A stretch of DNA of 64,000 nucleotides, from NCBI RefSeq assembly GCF_043290135.1, contig NC_134710.1:142056832-142120831 (forward strand), read 5' to 3'. Below are positions 43,310-56,383 of the stretch, piece after piece. Position 1 is the first letter of the stretch, and each line of letters begins with the position of its first letter. The position numbers were made by a program, and so were the translations under genes. The notes beneath the pieces are model-generated. The model was not told where the DNA came from and searched no databases. It saw only the letters and a list, made by a program, of their open reading frames with translations. The DNA is from Rhipicephalus microplus (taxonomy: Eukaryota > Arthropoda > Arachnida > Ixodida > Ixodidae).

Positions 43310-43467
43310 CCCGTAATTTTATCCGTGTGCTCAGATTTGGGTGCACGTTAAAGAACCCCAGGTGGTCTAAATTTCCGGAGCCCTCCACTACGGCGTCTCT
43401 CATAATCATATGGTGGTTTTGGGACGTTAAACCCCACAAATCAATCAATCAATCCCGTAATTTTATC
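43310..43467 (+). mobile_element. 5'-truncated SINE with perfect 14-bp target duplication
   Basis: CCCGTAATTTTATC occurs at 43310-43323 and 43454-43467. Between them lies the SINE body from CGTGTGCTCAGATTTGGGTG through CCCTCCACTACGGCGTCTCT to CACAAATCAATCAATCAAT. The exact duplication shows a LINE-type insertion that is young. The tRNA head is missing by 5' truncation. Confidence 0.9.
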
Positions 43468-43521
43468 GCCAAAAACATTGTGAAATTCATTTTAACGTAC
43501 TATACTTTAGTTTTGCGTTCG

Positions 43522-43559
43522 CACTGTGGATACTTACAATACTTACAAGTATCCACAGT

Positions 43560-43560
<1 letters not shown>
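43522..43560. repeat. 14-bp perfect hairpin next to (TA)n
   Basis: CACTGTGGATACTT (43522-43535) and AAGTATCCACAGTG (43547-43560) are exact inverted repeats with an 11-base loop. The right arm abuts TGA and then the (TA)n tract (43563-43652). Confidence 0.8.

Positions 43561-43562
<2 letters not shown>

Positions 43563-43652
<90 letters not shown>
43563..43652. repeat. (AT)n tract
   Basis: About 45 AT units directly after the hairpin. Confidence 0.95.
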
Positions 43653-43656
<4 letters not shown>

Positions 43657-44710
43657 ACGGTAGAAAGGAAAAAAAATCCAGAAAAAGACTTTGGTGCGCA
43701 ATAACGCACATGGGACCTCTGCGAGTTGAATGCGAGGCGCTAAGCACTGAGCCACCGAAGAGCACGTCTTTCAACACTCAAAAGGCAAGCTATTTATATC
43801 TAACTTTTTGCCGGTGCTGACGGGATTTGGGGGGGTTATTGTGTTTTTGGCATTACCAGCAAGATGGCGCCATGAGCGCGCGTCACCACATCACGTGGCG
43901 GCGCGCGCTCTAATCTTCCACGCGTACTTTGCCCTACTTAGAGCAAGTGGGCGACGCTCCCTCACGTGCCCTTACCTCGTGGGGAGGATCGTACGTCTTG
44001 GCTGGCCTCGGGCTTTACCTGGAACAATTCTGTTGTAGTTACCAGGCGCACGAAGGTCACTGCAATCATTGCAGTCTCCGTTTGTAAAAAGCCCTGGCTT
44101 TTCAGACACAGCAAAGTAACAACTGAGACTCTTATTCGCGTGCCTCTGTACCTGTGAGTACGTTTCGTGCGTCATTTGCGCGTGAGAAACACGGGGCACG
44201 TTTCGATCTGCTTTCGATTCTGCGCATGACTTTTGAATTTTTTGCTATCACATTCATTGTTTCACCTTTGTGGCAAAGCTGTGACTTTTGTTTATGGTAT
44301 ACCTATTATCTTAGCGCAACAGATGCTTACTGGTCACAGCCACTCACCACAGAATGGGAACATGGGAAACGTGGTGAAACATACGTCATTAGAATTTTTC
44401 TATCTGCAGTGCATATGAATTCATATACACAGGGGACAAAACATACTCCATACAGTGAGTGTGAGAGCGGTTCGTGTTTGAGATCAGCGGTTTACTGCAT
44501 GTGGGATGTGGCTCAACATGGTCCATCAACTACAGCTGAAGGCAGCACAGACATGCAACTCACTCTTTTAGGGGCGAGGCTACTTAGGCCATGGGTCGTT
44601 CGCTCCTCCGTATGTAGCATGTAGACACCTCTAGATTATGATTTGCTCAGTAGATGGCATTGTGTGTATACGTTATTTGGAATAGTATAACTAGATGGCG
44701 TTAATGGTTT
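43653..44710. other. no gene recognised; one island with higher GC
   Basis: 43850-44040 is GC-rich (GATGGCGCCATGAGCGCGCG) and could be promoter or repeat debris. The words around 44230-44290 (TTTTTTGCTATCACATTCAT, TTGTTTCACC) recur at about 48925-48975, so part is a dispersed repeat of unknown family. Confidence 0.35.
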
Positions 44711-45152
44711 TCACAGCATATCCATGCAATGAATGAAGATAAGTGGGGTGAAGCGTCTGTTCGTCTGTTCTTGTGTCCAAGCATCCGTCCATCCATTCGT
44801 GCTCCTGTGAGTCCGTCCGTGCGTCTGTCCATCCGTGCATTTGTCCGTGCATGCTTCTGTGAGTTCGTCCATGCGTCCATCCGTCCCTGATCCATTCGTG
44901 CTTCTGCCTGCCAGTCTGTCTATCCGTCCGTGCTTCCATTCATTCATGCTTCCGTTCATCTGTCTGCCCGTTCTTCTGTCCATCCGTCCGTACTTTCGTC
45001 CGTGTGTCCGTGCGTCTGTCCATGCGTCCATCAGTCCATCCGTGTTTCCATCTGTTCCTTTGTCCAACAGTCCGGACGCACGGACGGCACACAGACGGAT
45101 AGATAGACGCTTCGCCCCATTCATCACCATTCACGCCATGGATCGGCTGTGA
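44711..45152. mobile_element. TIR element built around a degenerate (CCGT/CCAT)n array
   Basis: The left end TCACAGCATATCCATGCAAT (then GAATGAAGATAAGTGGGGTG, AAGCGTCT) is inverted at the right end (AGACGCTTCGCCCCATTCAT, CACCATTCACGCCATGGATC, GGCTGTGA). The arms are about 45-50 bp and near-matching. The centre (about 44755-45100) is a degenerate array of 4-bp words TCCG/TCCA/TCTG. A satellite core bounded by inverted ends resembles, in outline, non-autonomous elements with microsatellite cores known from molluscs and insects. No coding capacity. Confidence 0.6.
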
Positions 45153-45596
45153 CATTTTTTTTACCTAGTAAGCAGCATTTTTTTCGGTCTCCCTCTTTTG
45201 TTTTCTCATCCCTTCTCTCTTCATTCACATGTTTCACATGCTCCACTTAGCCGAGCAGAGTTTTCGTTTGACGGTCGCATCTACTGTACTCGATGGGGGG
45301 TTTTGTCCAATAAACCTCTACTGGGGTACGTCACATAGTGATGTCACCGGCGCACGTGCAAGGCGGGGGTTCGCAAAACATCGACGCTGGTGACTCACGC
45401 GTGGGGCTTGGGGCAAGGTTTTTCTTTTTTTGTAAGCTTTATCTTCATCTTACTGTTACGAGATTAGCTGAGGTATGTGTCAGAGAGCATATAGGTGTGT
45501 GTTCAACTGCATGCGTGATGAAAAGCTTGCCACGCTGTTTGTCTGTTTATTTTGAAAAAGGGAACACACGTAGCGGATTGTTCGAGGAACATGATA
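45153..45596. other. no gene recognised
   Basis: Short ORFs only, with an AATAAA near 45310 on the + strand but no gene model to attach it to. Confidence 0.35.
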
Positions 45597-45833
45597 TGTG
45601 GGGTTTAACGTCCCAGAACCACCATATGATTATGAGAGACGCCGTCGTGGAGTCTCCGGAATCCCGGCTGCGGCGGCTGCATTTCCGATGGAGGCAGAAA
45701 TGTTGTAGGCCCGTGTGCTCAGATTTGGGTGCACGTTAAAGAACCCCAGGTGGTCAAAATATCCGGAGCCCTCCACTGCGGCGTCTCTCATAATCATATG
45801 GTGGTTTTGGGACGTTAAACTCCACATATCTAT
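45597..45833 (+). mobile_element. SINE copy with inverted 3' segment at its front
   Basis: 45597-45655 is the reverse complement of the family's 3' end (CCACCATATGATTATGAGAG, ACGCCGTCGTGGAG). From 45656 a forward copy runs ATCCCGGCTGCGGCGGCTGC to GACGTTAAACTCCACATATC. The two ends therefore form a ~60-bp inverted repeat. The tRNA head is lost. Confidence 0.75.
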
Positions 45834-47065
45834 CAAATTTCGACCACCTGTGTGTGCAAGGAACAGCAGCATAGTCTTCCAAAATGTGAAGTGTTTATTG
45901 TGGCGTGTAGCGTGCATTGAAAGGCATCGGTAATATTGGTCCACCTTTATGGTCGGTGAAACTGAGAATATTGTGTGTGGAACATGTTGAGGGAAAAACG
46001 ATGCACCTTGTTCGTGAAAACATTGGTGCTCTTTATGGGCCGGTGGCAATGATCGGTTGTCGACGGAACATCGCGATTCGACATTTTAGTCAAGGTAAAA
46101 ATGCATTAGACGTGATCATCTGCGACTGCGTACATCTTGCTCTGCCTGCAGAAAAAAAAGCATGGTCTCCGGGCTGAAAGGTATGACTATACACAAGAGC
46201 TATTAGCACGTTTTAGTATTGCTGAAGTTGCATATACGCTTCGCCACGACGAATACGCAAACCCAGTAAAGCAGGGGCACGGCCGCTCGATCCGAGAGAT
46301 CGAGTGGCCGTTGTAGGAGTCTCGAGAGCGTGGCCCACCGACCTCTTGCGTGTGGTCCGCACACGACAGTCCACGTCCCATGTTTATATTATGACTGTGT
46401 AACTGTTAGTGACCTTGCTAAATGAAGCTCGCATTACTTTCTCGCCCATTGATTAAATAATAATGCTTTGTACGGGTAATATACACATGTGGTCACCCTG
46501 CGTTGACACAATACCGCGCAACAAAAACTTTATATTTCAGGATTGGTGTCTATAGGCTATATATAGTCGTTTTGTCGATCGGTATCGATATGCCTCTCGG
46601 AACATGGTGTCATTTGCCCTGTAGAAATAATGGCCGATATATCAAACATGGGAGCCGTGTTCTTTCAAATGACAACGCTCGCTGACATTTAGTTCAAGCT
46701 TTCTCCTCTCTAGCAGCTCCAAACCACGCTGGCGCAAAGACTGTACCTCGTAAAAACTGCAGTGCACATGTCACGACGTAAATTGAGTACGTTCACATCC
46801 ACACCATGTAAATATTTCTCAAAGTGTCAGCCACCGCGATTATGCAGAATGTTCGCTTTCGAAGGGGATAAGATTTTTTTGATGGCAGCCATCTACGACG
46901 AGCCAATCGCCACATGGTAACCTAACAGAATCGTTGAATATAGATAGTGACCCTTTCTTTTAAAAGCTGTGACTTTAGAAAAAAAACAATTCGCAGTAAC
47001 TGCTGTCGAAGGAATGCAGACACACTCAGCGCTGCTAAGCAGAGAGATCCCACCGGTTGAACTTT
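45834..47065. other. no gene recognised; contains a 12-bp hairpin at 46281-46309
   Basis: GGCCGCTCGATC and GATCGAGTGGCC are inverted with a 5-base loop, one G-T pair. Otherwise short ORFs only (for example 45917-46177) with no family features. Confidence 0.4.
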
Positions 47066-47342
47066 CCAACCATGCAGCACATGCTCCGAGGAAGGGGATG
47101 GTGATGTCACACTGTTTGCAAACAGCGAGAGGTCTATTACTTTGGCGCATACCAGCCTGTAGAGTTTTATGCAAGACCGCACAAACTACGACGAGCGCCA
47201 ACCATGCAGCACCTACTCCGAGGAAGGGGATAATGGGCGGGGTGCTCGCAGTGATGTCACACTGTTTGCAAACAGCGAAAGATCTATTACTGTGGCGCAT
47301 ACCAACCTGTAAAAATTTTCGCAAGACCGCACAAACTACGAC
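47066..47342 (+). repeat. tandem duplication, 132-bp period
   Basis: CCAACCATGCAGCAC opens copies at 47066 and 47198. Both have CTCCGAGGAAGGGGAT, GTGATGTCACACTGTTTGCA, AACAGCGA and GCAAGACCGCACAAACTACG. The second copy has an ~15-bp insertion (GGGCGGGGTGCTCGCA). Open frames across it are a by-product. Confidence 0.8.
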
Positions 47343-49023
47343 AATCTACATCGGATTCGCTGCTGATATCCAGGCTGTTTCCCTGTCACTAAATCTGTGC
47401 TGTCGAATTGCGGTCAACTCCCAATGTATACCAGCTTTCTCTATGAAGCCCCTCCTCCCCCCCCCCCAAAAAAAAATGCGATCATAAAGAGCTGAGATGG
47501 ATTTATAACGGTTGTGGACCTATGTGGCGAGCTCTCGCATATGAAGATCCCTTAAGCCGAAAGTTTCGATGGTGTGCGAGTTGCTGTGCCATGGCAGAAC
47601 GGGTAGCCCTGCCAGGCGCTGGGGCGTGACCACGGCGGTGATTCGTTAGAAATGACATGGCACACTATCGACACTGTTGTGTGCCCCGCAAACTGTCTTT
47701 GAATAACATTACAGGACCTCAAGATCGGGTGCCATCTATTTCGGTGAATGGCGTTCAAAGTCCTTTTGATAATTACATATCGATGTTTCAGAATAAGATT
47801 GTGCATTCAGAGGAGTGTTGATCACATTATGCCAAATAACATTTGCCAAGAGTTTCAGGCTCCCCAAGAAAGCCCTCAACACAGAGACCTTCGTGCGTTC
47901 TTAAAATCACCTTCGCGAGCGGCAATGAGTTCAACTAGCCAGCCGCCGTTGTTTTTTGGGCGCACAACGGGTCGCACCTTTTTTAGGCGTGAATATTTTC
48001 TTAGTCTAACCTTGTCCTGCGTCAGGCGTAACTGAGAGAAGAGACGAGAAAAAAAAGAAGGCAGTATCTCCCGGACAGCCATAATTGATGGCGCTGTCTC
48101 ATAGAAGTACATACAAACTGCAGTTGAGTGAGGATATTCTAGATGGCGCTGTACCGCTACTCTCTGATTGGCTGCGGCGCGGTTTGTGCCTGGGTGCGCG
48201 AGTAATGAGTAGAACATGATGAATGAACTGGTGCCAACTAACTTCAGTCCTGTCATATCTTGTCAAGGTTTTTTCAGTGACCCAAAGACAGGAATGTATC
48301 AAAGGGAGACACACGTTTTGACGTCATGGTTGTCGTTTCTTTTGATAAACATGCGTTTTATTTTGTAATTGCCTAAGAATAAAATCTTGTTTTCAAATAA
48401 ATTTAAAAGAAAATGAGCACAGGCCAGAGCAGCCAATAGTTGCCAAAGTTAGATTTCTAAGTGTAACTCCTACGCATGAGGCTCTAGCATATTTCTAGCC
48501 AATATGTCATTCGGTGTAGGCCATTGAATGAACAACTTTTATCTAACATCAGCTCCAATTGTGTATACTATTAAGCTCCAACGATATAACCTTGGAGTAT
48601 TTCTTGTGTTTATATTCACCACTGATTTTAATGTGATCGCGTGTCTTGAAAATGCATGAATGGACGTCGAGAAAGGGTTGGGTGGCTGTGTCGCTCGAGC
48701 AGCCACTGTGAACTCTGACGCGGTCACGATCGCTGGCGCACGTGTTATCTTGGTAGGCGCCAGCAGATGGCTCGTATATACCCCCACGTTCTGTGTTCTA
48801 AAGGCAAAGAGACTGGACGCAAACCGCTTCTCTCCCCGAAGCAGCCGTATTCTCCTACACCAACGTTGTGTAGAGTTACGCATCTCACGTTTCCAAAACA
48901 GCTGGCAGTCAGCCTTACTTGGTATGAAATTGAAATTTGTTGCTATGTCATACATTGTTTCGCCCTTGCACTGAAGCTGTTTATTTAATAACGCGTTATG
49001 TTCGAGCAATAACACTCATACTA
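47343..49023. other. no gene recognised
   Basis: GC-rich islands at about 48125-48230 and 48690-48860 lie in otherwise AT-rich DNA. A run of C and A (47456-47475) is present. No supported coding region. Confidence 0.35.
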
Positions 49024-49084
49024 CAATGACGTCTCTCATAATCATATAGTGGTTTTGGGATGTTGAACCCCACTTATCAATCAA
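49024..49084 (+). mobile_element. SINE 3' fragment
   Basis: GACGTCTCTCATAATCATAT then AGTGGTTTTGGGATGTTGAA and CCCCACTTATCAATCAATGA: only the last ~60 bp of the family. Confidence 0.75.
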
Positions 49085-49237
49085 TGAATATTCATACGTA
49101 ATGTAGTACTACATTGTCAATGGCTTCCACGAAATGATCTACATAAATACAGAGCAACATATGATAAGGGAATATTTGCTTTGAGCTTCGAGTACCAGCA
49201 TAATAAACATTTGTTGCATGTCAGAAGTCACCCGTAT

Positions 49238-49355
49238 ACTATAGCATTTGACAAAGTACGACCTCTACAGTGTTTCTTGAAAGCAAATATAGTTTTACTA
49301 TAGCATTTGACAAAGCACGACATATACAGTGTTTTTTGAAACCAAAAACAGTTTC
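49238..49355 (+). repeat. tandem duplication, 59-bp period
   Basis: ACTATAGCATTTGACAAAG begins copies at 49238 and 49297, each followed by CACGAC/TACGAC and CAGTGTTT. AT-rich, no coding. Confidence 0.8.
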
Positions 49356-50873
49356 TACTATTGTACATAGTTTCTGCTCATTAAAAGGGCTTCAGGTTTT
49401 AGAGTTGTTTTAAAAACTATCAGCCAATTGAAATGCAATATCTGAAAGGTAAATCTAAAGAGGGACAATGTTGAATAGGTGTCCCTCGCAGCAGGGCCGG
49501 GGGGAGGGGGCAGGACCCCGCTGACACTTTTATGATTTATGCCACTGATTCCTTTGTACCTCCAATTTTTTGTCAGATCATGCATCCACTAGCCCAACAA
49601 CGTGTTTCAGGCTGTGTGATATATGCTTCCTTCCGTCATTCCGCATCAACCCCCCAGCTTCCCCCCCCCCCCCCCCCGTCCAGCTTTGGAGTGGGTAGAA
49701 TATGGTCGCTTCACTCACGAACATAAGAGTTCAACGTCACAAATCAATGAAGTAATTTCAACACTTGTTTGAAGGTGCTGGTATTTGCGAGGAGTACTGA
49801 CTCGACCATATCGCTCTCGTGTCTCGTTTACTCGTGTGCAGCATGCATTGGCGGACCTCGTTAAAATGAGAATTTATGAAGCCATTGCCAGCAAACATCC
49901 ACTAATTTGTTTACTTTTGTTTCAATAAAAATTTTGATCGATCCAAAGGGCTTGGCTACTAAAACTAAAAGCACGAGGCTTTCTCGAGGAAACGCTTGTA
50001 TCCGGGCCGCTTCCTATGGTTTAGTACCCGTAACAGTCGAAAACGCTCACATCGGAATTCTCTTCTGTCTTATAGCGCACTAAGAGTAAGCGGACACTGG
50101 AATTGCACACAAAGTGGCGAAATAGCGTTCGGGTTCTGCGTGCTCTTCGTCGTTGAGTGTATAACATTTTTGATATTAGAAGTCGTTTGCTTTTGCAACT
50201 TCCGAACTTTCCACAAAAACAGCTCCACGTGCTGCAACAAACTGAACATGAGCAGAATGCGAAATTTCACCTTAAAGTGGAGCGTTCACGAAGTAGTGAT
50301 TGCATTTTATTGTTCTCCTCGAGCGCACGAACACACACAGGGCAGAATTATGACGCCCTCTAAGCTGGTCACAAAAGTGCTGTTCAGCTCTGCGCGAGCT
50401 TTTCGTAGACTCATGCATGTCCAATATTTGCAGGCTGTGTGCTGGGCCGGTGCAATGCTGGACTTACAGTGGCGCTTTCATTTCCGAGGCCGTGCTCGCG
50501 TCTGGGGTAATAGATTCGTGAATTGGACTCATAATCGTCGGGTCCATAGTCGCGTTCATCGCTGCGTGCTTGATCGTATTCGCTGTTGTGCCTGTCGTTG
50601 TTCTCATCACTGTGTGACGGGACAGCTATCGGTCCTTTCTCCAAGCAGATCTGTAAAATAAGCTGGTTAGTCGACCAATTCTAATGGTACTTTGGCAATT
50701 CGTAGTACTTGGGCATGACATGACGACCCATGTCGAGCTTGCTATTGAGCGGGTCGTGTATGAGGAACGAATATAGCGAATCATATGAAGTGAGCAACAA
50801 TGGGAATAGATCGAGAGACCCGTTCCTGCACATTTACAAATCAATCTCTCTCTCCTCTCACAAACAAACACAC
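49356..50873. other. no confident gene; a hydrophobic open stretch at 50522-50617
   Basis: A C15-type run lies near 49660-49678. 50522-50614 encodes a 31-residue very hydrophobic span (IGLIIVGSIVAFIAACLIVF and on) in one + frame, closed by TGA and preceded by GAFISEAVLASGVIDS with a TGA between. It might be a decayed small membrane protein or an exon piece. Confidence 0.3.
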
Positions 50874-52992
<2,119 letters not shown>

Positions 52993-53048
52993 GTTCTTTC
53001 TTTCTTTCTCAAATTTGACTAAATCATGCAGACAATGTACGTGGGTAT

Positions 53049-53079
<31 letters not shown>

Positions 53080-53498
53080 TTGGTACTGCAATCCCCTGGA
53101 GGGATTTTAGCAGGTGGGTACAAAAGACGTAAACATCAGCATATAACACCAGGCAAACAGATAGAACAGCCTATCACATTTCACATAGTAGGCAGTCACA
53201 TAACACAAAGCAAACAAATAACTATCACTTGCGTTTTACAACGTAAACAAACGTAACAAAATTTTACCGATGACACATCACTCCCATTCTAAGAAAAGAA
53301 AACAGAACTAGCACTCAAGTAAAATTATTTTCTCTGTTGTTCCAGACCAGCGGCAAAGGATGTTAAAGACTGTGTTGTGACTTGATGGTTATTTAAACTA
53401 TTCCAATCCTGCACAGTTCTGGGGAAAAAAGAATATTTGAAGCAGTTATGGCGGCTACGAAAGGGAGTTATTGTACAATCATGGCGTTGTCTGGTGGC

Positions 53499-55000
53499 TT
53501 AACCTGAAGTAAATGAAATAAGTTTTCCAATATCTATCTTGTAATGTTCATTAATAATTTGATATAAATATTTTAATCGGGATATACGGTTTCTTTCTGA
53601 AAGTGAAAGTAAGTTAGCTCTTACTAACAGTTCATTTACCGAGGTTCGTCCATAACTGTTATATATGAAGTGAACGGCTATTCTTTGTACTTTTTCGACT
53701 TTATGAATGTTAGTTTGAGTAAATGGATCCCAGATCACTGCAGCATAATCAAGTATGGGGAGGACTATCGATTTATAAGCAAGAACACGGACAGATGGAG
53801 GGGAGAGTTTCAAAGTCCTTCGTAAAAAGAACAGTTTCTGATTAGCCTTGGAAGTTACTATGTCAATGTGTTTTGTCCAGTTAAGATCATTTGTTATCTA
53901 TAACCCAAGATACTTGTAGGATTGAACCTCGGAAAGAATGGCATTGTTTGTAAAGTATTGAAAATTTAATTTGTTTTTCCTATGAGAAATGGACATGTAT
54001 ACTGTCTTTTCAAAATTGATGGACATTTGCCAAGCCTCGCACCAGGAAACAACCCTGTTAAACGACTCGTTTAACAAAACGCGTAGAGCCTTATACTTAC
54101 AGGTATACCGTTTACTATGTCGTTAATATATAAAATAAATAGAAGGGGACCCAGAACCGACCCTTCGGGGACGCCAGAGTCAACGGAAACCCTGTGAGAG
54201 GAATGATTGTTAAAATCTACAAACTGTTCTCTGTTTTTCAAGTAGGCCGATATCCATTTAATAAGTTGATCGTTCCCGAGAATTTTTTCTAATTTGTATA
54301 CTAATTTATTGTGCGAAACCTTGTCAAAAGCTTCTGAAAAATCCATAAAAATTGCATCTGTTTGTTTTCCATTAATAATCGAAGTAGCGAAGTCGTGTAT
54401 TGTTGATACCAATTGTGTCGTTGTTGAAAATCCCTTCCTGAATCCATGCTGATGTTGGTTTAAGATACTATGTTCGTCCAGAAAACATGAAATACTATTG
54501 TGTATAATGTGTTCCAAAAGTTTACAAACGGTTGAAGTTAGCGAGATGGGGCGATAATTTTTGACACTCTGCTTGTTGCCCGATTTATGGATAGGCTTGA
54601 CTCTAGCTGTTTTCCAGTCGTCTGGAACCTGGCCCTTACGCAGCGATTTTGTAAAAAGAACATGGAGGTATTTCGACATCCATTCAGCGTATCTCTTTAA
54701 GAACGCGTTAGGGATATTGTCCGGTCCAGAGGACTTTCTGATATTAAGGTTCACAAGCATGTTCAATATGCCCTGTTCACTGACAACAATATCGGGCATT
54801 CGCGGCGAAACAGTTTCAAAGATCGGTAATACAGAGTTGTCACAAGAAAAAACCGATTTGAAGTGATCGTTGAAAGCATTCGCAATTCGAGCAATATCGT
54901 GCGTAAGAATACCATCGACATTAAAAACGTCACACTCTTTCGAAGCGGGCGAAATGCTCCTCCAAAATTTCTCGGGACACGAGGTCAAGTAATGCGGCAA
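53499..55000 (-). pseudogene. LINE RT with the catalytic FADD box deleted
   Basis: The main frame (54071-55000) reads FWRSISPASKECDVFNVDGI, WKTARVKPIHKSGNKQSVKN, YRPISLTSTVCKLLEHIIHN, motif A AIFMDFSEAFDKVSHNKLVY and motif B SGVPEGSVLGPLLFILYIND. It then ends in SIRLYAFC, exactly where FADD should follow. Translation in another frame resumes as LLNESFNRVVSWCEAWQMSI, so a deletion has removed the catalytic box. The C-terminal domain is at 53499-53813 (RVLAYKSIVLPILDYAAVIW, then ISRLKYLYQIINEHYKI). Confidence 0.8.
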
Positions 55001-55177
55001 GGATTCCCTAAAATAATGCTGCTTATCTGTTTGAATTTGATTTTTCAGTTTTACTGAAAGCTTAGCTATTTGTTCTGAATACGCTACGTTCAGACTTCGT
55101 TTCTTCTTTAGACGCTTTATTTGCCTCCTTAACCTCAGTGTTATCCGAGAAATTCACGGATTTTTTTGCTTCGATTT

Positions 55178-55740
55178 TTAAATTACCAGAGGCACAAATG
55201 ATTCAATGCATTCTTTGACAATGTCCTTAAACCAGTTCCATAAATTATGTATATTAGTTTCATTATTCGCAAAGTTATCAAAGTTGAATGAAAGGAGATC
55301 TATAATCGCAGTATCATCTGCACGATCGAAATTAGGGAAAGATAAACAGGGCAATGTCTTACCGAACACTGTGTCACTCAGAGTAAATATAAATATCACT
55401 GCATGATGATCGGAAATTCCCGGATATATCTCAGTCGTTGCTTTAGGTGTAATTGCCTGGTTAACGAAGAAAAGGTCTAGGGTTGACTGAGTGGTTTCTT
55501 GAATTCTTGTGTAGCCTTCAACTAGCTGAAGGAGGTCAAAAATGTAGCATATATCAAGCATAGCTTCACCCGAAGGGTCGCACTGCTTCAGGGCAAATTT
55601 TTTTCAATGTACATTAGGCAAATTATAATCACCTGCCATTATAATCCGGTCATCATGCTTAATATTCAGTTTCAAATAGTTTTTCAATTCATTCAGTACG
55701 TTCAATTCATTCAGTGAACTACGCCCCGATTACAATTAAG
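55178..55740 (-). pseudogene. LINE endonuclease C-terminal part
   Basis: The frame at 55178-55561 has MLDICYIFDLLQLVEGYTRI, QETTQSTLDLFFVNQAI and ISDHHAVIFIFTL, the STLDLVF...SDH.pv.f motifs of LINE AP endonucleases. Just upstream another frame gives RIIMAGDYNLPNVHWKKF (the GD.N.P.i.W motif). A frameshift separates them; the N-terminus was not identified. Confidence 0.75.
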
Positions 55741-55901
55741 AACATCGAAAATATGCTTTGTTAGCCCAGTCACTGAGATACGCGCAAACTGATATTGTTG
55801 CAGTGGCGTCTGCACGATCACCAACTGTGGTGGACAATGTCAACGGTGCTCTTGAAGCCGACGTTCCTGGGACGATTTCTCCCGACATCGGCATAACTAG
55901 C

Positions 55902-56383
55902 GAGTAATAGCTAAGCGGCTCAGCGGGCCAGCAGATCCAGCTGATGAGGGGAGAGGGCAATGAAGCGCAAGACAAAAAAAAAAAAAAGAGTAACAGCTGA
56001 GCGTCGCCTCTCTCGTTTCAGCGGATCGCATTGCTGCGCCATCTGTTGAACAACGTTGAAGTTACTCTCGATCGAGCAGAGTCTTTGCTGCGTCACCTGA
56101 CGAATGAAATTGAAGTGACTCCGAAAAGAATATTACGAAAGGCATTTTTTATTACGTCAGCAGCTGAGCCTCCGCAGCGCTTGGAGGTGCCGCCGAAGAC
56201 ATGCCGCCGCCGCTTGTGTTGGAGGCTGCCATTTTTTGCACGCTTGCACGCTTCGCTGAGGAGACAAAATGAGCGGGTGAGCGACTCGCTCCGCAAAGAC
56301 GCTGGCTGCCCCGGCGTGCCGCGCACGCGCAGCTGGCATCTCCGCTGCTCCGATGGACCCGCTGAGCCGCTCAGCTATTACTC
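55902..56383. mobile_element. 482-bp MITE, GAGTAATAGCT termini
   Basis: The left end GAGTAATAGCTAAGCGGCTC then AGCGGG and the reverse complement of the right end GAGTAATAGCTGAGCGGCTC then AGCGGG differ at one position over 26 bp. The interior is GC-rich (GCCGCCGAAGACATGCCGCC near 56190) and has no supported ORF. An internal GAGTAACAGCTGAGC (55989) echoes the ends. No target duplication was evident by eye. Confidence 0.7.

Larger units (their letters stand above)
53037..55740 (-). mobile_element. CR1/L2-like LINE, decayed
   Basis: The (ATTT)n run at 53047-53081 is the A-rich tail of the - strand element. The - strand carries endonuclease (about 55178-55740), RT (54071-55000) and RT C-terminus (53499-53813) pieces in order. 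It is related to, but not the same family as, the LINE at 20616-22828: the tail repeats differ. Confidence 0.8.

Noticed and set aside
44691..45155. ORFs rich in DGRTDG or SVRPS words on both strands
   Set aside because: They come from the degenerate tetranucleotide array; several overlapping frames are open at once.
47066..47487. 172-codon ORF over a tandem duplication as a repeat protein
   Set aside because: The second copy is in a different frame relation after a 15-bp insertion, and the minus strand is equally open; no supporting motif.
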